DNA from: Sipunculus nudus
Lineage: Eukaryota; Annelida; Sipuncula; Golfingiida; Sipunculidae
Length of the DNA stretch: 64,000 bases
Assembly: GCA_026874595.1 (NCBI GenBank)
Contig: CM049313.1
Coordinates: 22,681,008-22,745,007 of the forward strand
Direction: 5' to 3'
In this document: positions 1 through 10,544 of the stretch, one piece after another
Position numbering within the stretch: position 1 is the first letter of the stretch
How the letters are laid out: each line of letters opens with the position of its first letter
Translations under genes and position numbers: made by a program
The notes under the pieces: model-generated
Told to the model about the DNA's origin: nothing
Databases searched by the model: none
What the model saw: only the letters and a program-made list of their open reading frames with translations

Positions 1-626
1 TGGAAATACAGGGTCACGCTGTCGAAACTTTAAAGATACCAGCAACCAAACGCCATCTAGTGGCGATGCACGAAATTATTTTTTGGTCAGTTCAAAGAGT
101 TCTCATTGTGTGGCCACCTGTTTTTATTGCCTATCACGAAGAAAATTAAACCCAACGCCCCGACAGGAATTAAGCTTCGATATTAAGGTTAATTAATTTA
201 CGAATTTTACAATATTTCTAAAAAAAAAACGTATCCAACTCAGCATTAATTGATGTCTCCGAACACTCAATGTCATTCGATAATGACTTCCTTTTATATT
301 TAGCATGAAAGGGATATCGTTTTCTATTCATTACACTGCCTGTTAAGATAAAGCAGAGAGGCGCTTCACACCTAAACTGTCTGTCAAGTGCCCTCTATGA
401 TTCGTTTCTTCCGAAATAAGTTCCAAATCATATTAAATCGACTGATTACATCATTTCTGTTTGTTTTTTATTCAAATCTTGTGAGATTCAAATTACAACA
501 ATTCTTTATTACATAAACATACATGTACATGTAATTCTTAAAAATAAACAAATAAGCCAGGAGGCAATCGTTCGTACGACAAACGTGAGGATCTGTTTAT
601 GGCCTGTCAACAAATACATAATGTAT

Positions 627-676
<50 letters not shown>

Positions 677-1381
677 TACTCTTAATGAGTGTCATGTTTT
701 ATCAAGCTTAAGCGTTCCTTGATTAAGTTGCAAAATTCAATAGATGCGGCTCTAATGATTTATGGGGACTCCTTGGGTATCGATCTAACACTTGTGAATG
801 TGTCCGTATGTAACGCTGGTATCACTCAAAGTTGATGCACTTAATGTCATAAACTAGATCATATACACATGGAAAATTGTACAATACAGTACACTTGCCA
901 ACCATATGTCACTTTGTTATATGTTGGGTAAAATATAATACTGCTTGGTGAACCTTGTGTAAATCTGTGTACTGTTTTTTTTACATAAAAGAAAATATCA
1001 ATGGATATAATTATAACGTAAGTTTGACGTATAATGTTGTAAATGTGACTATTGATTAAAAAAATATCGCTAGGATACATATTATGATCGGATATCCTAG
1101 AGAATATAGGTTAAACAATGATATCTGAGTGAATGGAATTTCGTCTGACATCAGCATCCAGAATTCATAGAGACAATGACAGGAAGTGACGGCATCAAAA
1201 CTGCCTTAGACCGGAAGTGACGATATCACAGTGGTCGCTCCCTATATTGAACACTAAAGATGTTGAATAGCGAAGACTGGAAGGGATAAAAACATCAGCA
1301 AATCACCGAAGATGTACACAGATAAACGTTCTAAAGAATAACGAATACATGGGGTTTTAAATAATTTCAAATAAATATAAA
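1..1381. other. Non-coding flank upstream of first CALHM-type exon
   Basis: No supported gene. It is AT-rich sequence with a (TA)n run at about 634-670. Bases 49-57 include a short palindromic piece around CCATCTAGTGG, which is often seen at the ends of animal interspersed repeats, but no element could be delimited. The last part should hold the promoter and 5' UTR of the exon starting at 1382; no convincing TATA box was seen at a normal distance. Confidence 0.5.
634..670. repeat. (TA)n microsatellite
   Basis: An almost uninterrupted TA dinucleotide run. Confidence 0.9.
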
Positions 1382-1595
1382 ATGGCTGATTTTCAAGGAG
1401 GTATCTGGAGGACACTACTTGGCATGCTGAGAGACAACAGTAATTCCATTACAAATGCCATTATTGTGGGTATTGTGTTTTGTCTTGAATTGTTGGCAGA
1501 CGATGCTTTGTTTGACTGTCCGTGCAGAGATATATCTAACCTGCCGTATGGGTTCCTCTTCATTTTGGCCCCAGCTCTTGGGATATTTGTTCTAG
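1382..1595 (+). CDS. CALHM-family channel, first exon copy 1a
   Basis: A coding exon of 71 codons plus one base. It begins at an ATG in good context (AAAATGG) and ends at a GT donor at 1596 (G|GTTTGT). It encodes a short N-terminus, a first membrane helix at about residues 20-40, the FDCPC motif (the C-x-C pair in the first extracellular loop is typical of calcium homeostasis modulator channels), and most of helix 2 (YGFLFILAPALGIFVL). It matches the exon ending at 6442 in motif order and ends at the same protein position and phase, so it can splice in frame to 6872 to give a 317-residue channel. No other CALHM-like exons were seen between 1596 and 6087. It is therefore either an alternative first exon of the gene below or the orphan remnant of a tandem duplication. 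Family call is strong; its use is inferred. Confidence 0.75.
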
Positions 1596-1609
1596 GTTTG
1601 TATTTTTTA

Positions 1610-1613
<4 letters not shown>

Positions 1614-1652
<39 letters not shown>
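1614..1652. repeat. (CT)n microsatellite just inside the intron
   Basis: A CT run starting about 18 bp past the donor of exon 1a. Downstream of exon 1b a similar CT run lies about 300 bp past its donor (6740-6778). Confidence 0.9.
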
Positions 1653-1655
<3 letters not shown>

Positions 1656-4600
1656 AAACTTAAAAATGCCGAGGCTGAGCTACAAGCACATATTTTGTAG
1701 GCAGACTTAAAAGTTATGCTTATCGGGTTACCTTAACGAAAGTAAATCATACACATATTTTAACAAGTAATACAAACTACACTATTTGATAAAATTGCCT
1801 TGCCTGTTATATAAAATATAAGGCCAGTGAGAAACAAATATACAAATATTATACAAATATCTTTGTAAAGCTGCAACAGCACTGCGCTTGCCGGAGTTAT
1901 AGCCTGTACCGCCCAGCAAAACAAACCTTCAGCCCGCAATTGACCCACCCCGCAGTTTGAAAACCCGCCCCGCAACGCCCCGCACCTATCAACCTATAAT
2001 AAATCAACCTGCACCAGCCCCCCGCATTTAGCTGTGTGTCTCTTTTTTTGGTAAATATATAAGCGTCGAGGGACCTGAAACCTACAAAATGTAGCTGGTA
2101 AGTTTCAGTGTCACAGCTTGTTCTGTTCTTGTCAATTTCAGTGTCGCAGCTGGTTTTAACATTCAAGTCACTGGATGCACACATACCGGTGTTAATTTCA
2201 CTTCAGGTAAATGACCCCTTAAAGAAAATAACTTCAAATGTGGATCCTGTGAAAATAAACATGGATAAATTGGAAGAATCGTGCATGAGATAATGATCTC
2301 ATAATGAAAACTACAGAATGATTAAAAATGTCATTGCTACAAATTGAATTTATAACAGTTTAATATGTTAAAACGTAGAGTTTGTTTTGATCATGCCCTC
2401 AAATAACAGAATAAATTGAAATAAATTTATAGCTAAATCAGGATTTCGTAAAAAAATATCTTTGGTGACCAGTAAAATGCAATGTCCAATAAGTAGACTC
2501 TATATTGCTGAAGTGCAAAACAGATGTGTCAAGGCATCTGGAATTAACAAAATTTAATTCGAGATTATTTATTAAAAAAGTTTCAGTCACAGCGATGTTG
2601 ATTAAATTTCAATTACTATGTATAATAACCATAATGATGGAGTGTGCATTAACGTTCACTGATTTGATACTGTTTGCTTATTTCGTGATGCACTGTGTTC
2701 CGAGTGGGTGAATGTTCCGTTACACATATCATAGATATCCACAGATCGAGGTTATGTTGAGTTCATGCCTGTTGATAAGTTTTATATTTTTCTTTTCTAC
2801 ATTGAAAGACTAATAAACTACACTTATTATATATTAACGAGGGATATAAATTTGAGATACCCGATTTTCTAAACTTCTAAACTTACCATTGGATAAATAT
2901 TTAGTGTCAAATTTGAAGAAGGTCCCAGTGATAATTAATATTTATGTTAAAGGTTAGGTCCATCATAGCAGATCTATAAGAATAAGATAAGTATTAGCTT
3001 GAACAGAGGTTGCAACATTTACCTAAAAGTATATTTATTATTCACTAGAGCAAAGTAAAGCTACCAACCGTTTATCTTCTGCGACTAACTAAAATGAAAA
3101 ATATAGAATCCTTAAAGTAGGATAAAAGAACCGAACAATTTTTGAGTCTGGCAAGAACCTTCAAGAGCCATTGTCATAAAGTGTATCATTAACATTAAAA
3201 GTTTAATTAGTAATTAGAGTCAGCAGTCTAGTATTTAAGGTTAACCAAATTCTGCGTCCTTCAGTCATTCAAAATACACATAATAGGCAACAATTATAGT
3301 TATAATGAATTATAATGAAACTAATGAAACAACTAATGTCCGACATTGGATGTGCCGTACAATCCACAAGTTACGTGGGCCATATCGCATTAAAATAACC
3401 GATTGTATACACACAAAAACTACACATCTTGTTTATTGATTAAGAAGATCTCCAGCATGCGCTGTATCTAACCTACATGCATTCCAAATTTTAAATGGGT
3501 CTATGCGTTTGTGACATATATCGCTTACATGTTTTTCAATAACAGTGATAGGTTAATAAGCAATACACAGATGGCAAAATGAGTGCAGATTGCGTAACCA
3601 GTCTTCTGTGGAAGTAAACATTATGCAAGAGCTTTGATAATTGATTTATATATATCTGCTCACTAAAATATTTATATTTTCGTATGTTTTTTACCAAAAA
3701 TGTACCTGTTTAAAGTCAAAGATACTAGTGAAGTTCATGACCCCATTTTAAGTACGCTTCGTCCTCTGAGCCTATCTATGCTCATGTCAAGTTTGAAAAA
3801 TAGCGAAATATTAAAAAAAAACTGTCTATACGACGGATGAAACCATAGTATCCCCGGCTTTTTCACCTTGGAATACCATCAATGTAATAAGTAGTGAATA
3901 ATCAATACTTTGAACTAGCTAAGAACAACACATTAGATTTGTCTATGAAGACTTTATAAATATGTAATTTGTATGTGGGATTAAATTCATACTGTAAAAT
4001 ACATGCATATTTGGAGTGATCCCTTCTTTTTCCGAAAAAAAAACACTTCAATACATTCATTCGAAATATCATTTTACAAAGAGTTATAGAAAAGGCCTGT
4101 TTAACATACATGATGATAGAAATGTATTGTACATGGTTAGAAAGTTAATACAGCAATGTAAAAGGGAGCGACCAATGGATCAACTGCTTAAATAAACCAA
4201 AAAAAAATTAGAAGAAAACTAGAAAGTATTGAGAGATCGCATATGTACCTGCGCTCAAATCCCATTCGGAACTCTGAACTTATATGATTTCTCAAATACT
4301 TTAAATACTGCACGACATTCTCGATTGCCGTTATGACAAGTCATATTATCTCCAAAGTTTGATGGATTCTTATTTCTTACCCCAACCCTTCAAACAATCT
4401 CATCCAAAACGGTTAGCAAAGTTTCAAATAAAGTTGGGAATAGGCAAACAAACTGCGACAAAAACATTACCTCCGTCCACATGATGGAGGTATAATAGGA
4501 TTTCTAAAAATTGACCTGTTTATTTTTATTGTGACTACTAAGACACCTAGATGACACTTTCAACACGCAGACGTTTGACCTTGATGTACTTGCACTGAGA

Positions 4601-6087
4601 GGAAAAGGCGGGCCGTTACTTATCGATTGGCGCGAAAGTCCAATGTTATATCTGTGTCGACATGAGGATTTATTAATGTCAATATAAACATTACTTTTAC
4701 TTTCACATGCGAGTTGCGTTAAGTCAATTATGTATGTAAGGGCTGTATACTTCATCAGGCATAACAAGAACAATTATGTTTTAATAAAATTATTATTGTT
4801 ATCAATTATTGACCTGTCTTTGACATGTTAGTGTTAGCCATGATTGAGTATATGTATATATGTATGTATGTATTTATGTATGTATGTATGCATTTACATA
4901 AAAATATGAAATAAATATTGGTACCTGTAATTCAACATATAGCTATCTAAATCATTTGCTACACAGGAAATCTCCAACATTTTTCATACGTTAATATTCA
5001 ATATATTATTTCAGACCATAATGTGATATAATAATCACAAAAGATTCAACAAACACCCAGTAATAATAACTGATGTAGAAAAAAACATTCCGATAAAAGT
5101 AATGTGAATTACACTTTTTTTACCCATCTCTTCGCTTGATGTACATACCCTCGATTCTTTATGTTTGTTGCACTTGCTCACGTGTTTCATTTTTATTATT
5201 TTTTTTAAACAGTTCAGTAATAAAAAATTCCTGCATAGGGCTCTGTGTTTTAGAGTGATATATAACATAAAATAATAAAAAATAAATATGCATACTTATG
5301 ATAGAGTAAACGATATAGAGTGTATATAATGTATATTATAAGTTTTTACGGGAAAAGAAAACCCGCCTTACTTGAGAACGTAGCGACGAATGGGGTTATA
5401 TATTATGTATATCCTCTTATCTTCTGTAATATATGATATGTTGACATGTTGATCAGATCTACGCCTTGGCGGTGGACGGACTTCGAACACCCGCGGTAAC
5501 ATATGTACGCGTGCCCTTACTGTATGCTATATATGATATGATCACGACCATATTTACCGTATATCAGAGGTCGGACTAAAACGCCACAATTCGGGCAAAA
5601 GTGAATTATTTCAACGGCTGAGTCAGCGGTACTCAAAGTTTAAGCTTACGTAGACAGCTTCTGTTGATACGCTTCGGTGTGCTACGTCAAGTCGCTCGAG
5701 AAAATCCTTGCAGCTTACGAAACCGTGTGTATGTAGTACAGAAGTTAAGCAGTGAGTTGAATTCGCACGAGTCTACAAGGGACAGGCAGTGGTTGACCAG
5801 CACAAATGTTTTCTCGTGCTGTGGGGTTGAGCCTTGAGTTTCCGGGAGAGGACTGGATTTTCCAAGATTCCCGATAGTTTATCATTATATTTCGCCAAAA
5901 GTCGGTATTTTGAACTACCTCCCCAGTCGATTTACTGTGGATGCTCCATAGTATATTTATCTTTTAAAATATTTCGCTACAACATGATGTAGATTGTCAG
6001 GTATCAGGTATTTTTAACAGGCGAAAATTAAATAAAGTATTCGATTAAGTTGACCTTAAAAGGCGTTCGATCAAATTGATCGTTAAC
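1653..6087. other. Intron or intergenic sequence between CALHM first exons 1a and 1b
   Basis: No supported coding exon. About 1917-2030 is a GC-rich patch of CCCGCCCCGC-like pieces that recurs at 37940-38450 and looks like a dispersed repeat. About 4850-4890 is a degenerate ATGT run. About 4375-4495 resembles an interspersed repeat ending in a small CCTCC...GGAGG hairpin. The short open frames here have no recognisable domain or supporting splice logic. Confidence 0.45.
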
Positions 6088-6442
6088 ATGCCTTCGAAAT
6101 GCTATAACATTGGTGCTTCGAAGAGCAGCGAGGCACCTACAGCGACCAGACCACACGCCAACAACCCGTTCTTTACCGGTATCCGTCGCTACAACATGGC
6201 TGCACGGTTTGGACAACCAGGAGATGACAGCAAGCAAGCAGGGGTACCTGGTTTGCTTCAAAACTTAATTAGTGTTGTGAGAGAGAATATTAACTCCATC
6301 ACCAACTTGGCTATAGTTGTGATCATCTTGAGTTTAGAGACTGTGTTTGACCAGGCGTTATTTAACTGTCCATGCAACAGTTCTTCTTTTACTTATGGGG
6401 TCCTGTTTATCTTTGCTCCATGTGTCGCCCTTTTCGTCCTAG
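6088..6442 (+). CDS. CALHM first exon copy 1b
   Basis: Encodes the N-terminus, helix 1, NCPC loop and most of helix 2, and ends CTA G|GTAAGT (phase 1). In-frame ATGs are at 6088 and 6196; the second (ACAACATGG) has the stronger context and would remove a 36-residue hydrophilic leader that exon 1a does not have. Protein similarity to exon 1a is clear through INSITN/SNSITN, ALF-CPC, YG-LFI-AP and FVL. Confidence 0.85.
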
Positions 6443-6736
6443 GTAAGTAATCTTGGTGTTCATAGATATGGAAGTATCAACGAAAAATACAACGGCTCTC
6501 TATTAATTTCAATTTCAACCGAACCTCCACCAAAAATCATTGCTGCTTACTTGTTAATTCCAGAACCGTCGGCAGTGGACCATGATGCACAGCTGAATTT
6601 GGCAAATCTTTGAAGGTTATAGTCCGAGTGACCTAATTTTGCCTAATTTTAGGGTTTTTTTTTTTTTTTTTGGAGGGCTGAACGGTTTAACAGAATCTTT
6701 GTGTATGTAATCTTTGAGCTGTAACGTCAGTCCTAT

Positions 6737-6780
<44 letters not shown>

Positions 6781-9366
6781 ACTCTCTTGATCTAATTTTT
6801 TTCCATATCCGTCTTTCTCTCTTTTATTTCCTCTCTTAGAGTCGATAATATTTACTGAATTTAATTTTCAGGTATTTTAGTAAACAACACCACGTGGTAC
6901 CTGGTGACGGGCTGTTGGAGACGGGCACGTGACACGTCACATGGTTTAAAGCTCGGGTCTTACTTTTGCTTTGGTATACTCTTCAGGGCACTGGTAGCGC
7001 CCCTGGCGTGGGTGTTTTTTGCTTTCCTTGATGGTAGGTACGTACATAATCCAATTGAATTAAAAATCATTACCCATTCCACTCAAGACATCTCATTCCA
7101 TCACTCACTGTTAAGACGGGCGGCAACCTTCATTTTAAAGGTCAGCGTTTCCATATACCCGGCGACCAACAAATGGCCCAACTATTAGTTAATCAGCATG
7201 GCATGATGCTTAAACACAATAAAGGTCTACAAAATAAAATAAAATTACTACAACCAAACTAGGCAACGAATGATAAGATATTTGGTTACAGTGCGTGTTG
7301 TCATAACAACGGTATTACCCAGGGAAGCATGTTTGCTCACGGCTATGGCGTCGTTCAAGGTAAATGCTAGGAGATTGCCACCGAGGAAAACACTGATTAA
7401 GTTTAGTGATCGCGACGTCGTTCCATTCTCGATCGCGCAGCAATATTCACAAGTTTCATCTCAACATATAGCTGAGAGTTACTCCAGCCTTTGGTGGTAA
7501 AAACGCCATCGTATAACGTTTGACTACACATGTAATCAGGTCTATGTATCTTTCGGCAACGAGGGAAGACACTCAGTGGTTTTCGTGGTATGGGTGCATA
7601 ACGTGCGGATTACACTTTATATAAATATCACTGTTGAAAGAGTCTTGTAGCGGTTTTATTCAATGTCGTTTAAGCAGAAGTCGGGATGATGTTCTTGCGT
7701 TACAACGCCAACGCCTTATATTTCTGATAGAAATATGATACATGAATCGCCATCATTTCATCTGCCCTTGTGACGTCACTTTTACGTCATCCTGACGTAC
7801 TGAGCCTAGTGTGTTTCCTGGTGCTCAATGTGACTGACTGAGTAACCTGCTTTGCCTGTATTACTAATATATAGCGATGATGATCCATTAGTAAGTCAGT
7901 AAGATAGTAATAATTTAGCACAGGAAATAGAAGACGATCAGTTTCTCAAATCGATGATGAAATAATAGAGAGCAAGGGCCTTTCCATGAAAGATAATTAA
8001 CCAGGTTTACATAATTTCTGCCGATACCAATACCCTTCTCCAGGGTAATAAACGATAACAATACTTAAAGTCAGCACTGACATTTATTTGCGACAGATTT
8101 TATTCAAGGAAACCAGTAAAGAATATTCTGATCCAGATGCTGCAACGGGTATGCCGTCCTTTGTAAAAGCTAAAAATAGAATTCGTAAGAGGTGTTTAAT
8201 TCAAAATTTGAAAACCATCTGCAGTTTGGGATATGTTTTTCAGGCATAAGGTTGACACGTGCATTTGTGACCTTATGATGGAGCAATTTTTTAACACTGT
8301 GTAGGGGTGGACCACAGGGACACTGGTCAAATTTAAGAATGAGTAAACTAATTGTAACTGATGCCATCTTTGGAAACACACAGGTTTAATCAGTGGTATC
8401 GTGCTATATTTTGCTCAAAATTGAATCGGCCTCGGCCCAGTCATGGTGGTGTAATGCTATCTACAGTCAAAATCAAAACAACTACATTGAGTCTCAAATT
8501 TAATACACGCATTTCACTTCATTTTCTGTTTGTCTACAATATAATTTGGCAAAGGCGCATATATTTCAATATTGAAAATGGGACGTGCTTTATGACTTTT
8601 CCTTTGTTTTCGCTAGATTGGATTTTTACGATTGTATAACTGTTCACAAGTTTCACAAGGTTCACGGTTTCTTTTTCGAGGTCTTACAGCTAAGAACCCT
8701 AAACAGAGAATATTTAGATATTATTCATTACGTTTCCTCCGGTTCCGTAATTAAGCAATGGACAATCCGAGGAGAATATTGATCGTTTGAAAATTCGTTT
8801 TCGCTAATGACAGATCATATTAAATCCGATATATACTGTTGTGTCTTTGTTTTCAGAAACATAAAATATGTATTAGGACGTACCTGACATGTAAAGTGTC
8901 ATTCAATGCTATATACACTAATAACATACCTCAGTTTTCAATACGGCCGAAAAATGACCGTTGCCAGTGCTGAATGGGATTCCTAGCTAGTCAGGTTTCA
9001 TGTTTGAACAGTTTGTTGGAGTATCGCGTCTTTTAATTCGAAACATTAAGCCAACTACAGTATATACAGTATAACCCCGACATTTCGCACAATTGAAGAC
9101 CGTAGCTATAATAATCGAGGGAATTGGTATGGTATATTGTAAAAACTTAGGAGCAATGATAGCCATATGCGTGTCATGAATGCTCCGATGCTTCCTATCT
9201 TTGCTTGGAAAAATTGCGCATTATCAAATCGAAATGAAATATTTATTACAAAACAGCACTTTCTGGTTGGAGGGATTTTCAAATGACACGGTAAACCTAA
9301 ACATCTGGCGATGGCCAAATGCAGTGGCTAAAATTTACTTCAATAAATAACTCGACAACTATTTTT

Positions 9367-9413
<47 letters not shown>

Positions 9414-10505
9414 ATATACACCTTTATTGTCACATAATGTGACACATTTCAAATATATTACAAATAACTATGACGTTTTAAAAAATAATGTATTATGTTT
9501 CCATTAAATGTTAATTCTAAACCAGGGTTAGATATGTAAATTTCTAAGTAAACCCGGAAATGTGATATATTTCAGTTTCAGTATATAAATATTATTCTCT
9601 GAATAACAGGGGTATGGTTACATTGACCACCCACCCCTTGCTAACAAGCGGTTATAGCGTTATATAGCCTTATAGAGTATATACCCCATCCCCCATATAT
9701 TAACGCCCGTGGCAAAATGAAAAATGTCACTGTGTGTAAGCTTAAATTATACTATATAGAAACAATACAGAGCCTTAAGATTTCATGATATTTTCTTTAA
9801 AAACGTTCTGTCGTTTTGCAAGTCATACCAAGAGAAAAGCAGGATATTCCGTAAATAAGATAAGATAAACTCGATAAGATATGTGCACCTTACATGAGAC
9901 CTGCTGCTTCCATAAGAATGTTCTGGTAGGAATTTGGTGATTACCAGTTAATTTATTAATCATTACAAAGTAGATTCAAACATTTCGTTGCAAAGATGTA
10001 ACACTCTGATATTTTTGGCGTTAATCCTAATGTCGATATGTCGAATGCCTTTAGGATTTATTTTTTCAAAGATTCTTTGTGTTTTTTTAATGAATTTCCG
10101 GTTAATGTATCCTATGAAATCCACAAAATTAAAAAAAGTGTTAAAAGCAGGAGTAAATCTAATCCATTGTATCTACCTTTCTTGTATTTATTAATAATTA
10201 ATACTCATTACATGTGTTTTGCAGATTATCGACTCTATATATTTTATATCGATTATATATTAATCTAGGTATTACATGTGTGCCGTGTCGCTAGACCCGT
10301 GTGGTACATCAACTGAAGCGAACACGAGAAATGCGGAGATACGGGCACAGTCGCAGTTGATTGGCTGGTCCATTCTCACTGTCACCGTAGTGGTGGCTTT
10401 AACAGGTATGTATGATAATAATGACAATGAATACATAATAATAATAATAAAATAATAATAATAATATAAGAAATGTATTACTATAAATATTTTAATTACA
10501 ATAAC

Positions 10506-10544
<39 letters not shown>

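Noticed and set aside
7031-7036. Donor at 7034 for CALHM exon 2
   Set aside because: It puts exon 3 into a frame with an early TAG; the donor at 7038 restores the family-typical LDGRYYMCA.
7270-7500. 76-codon + strand frame in CALHM intron 2
   Set aside because: No domain, no splice signals that would fit the CALHM phases, and exon 3 joins exon 2 without it.
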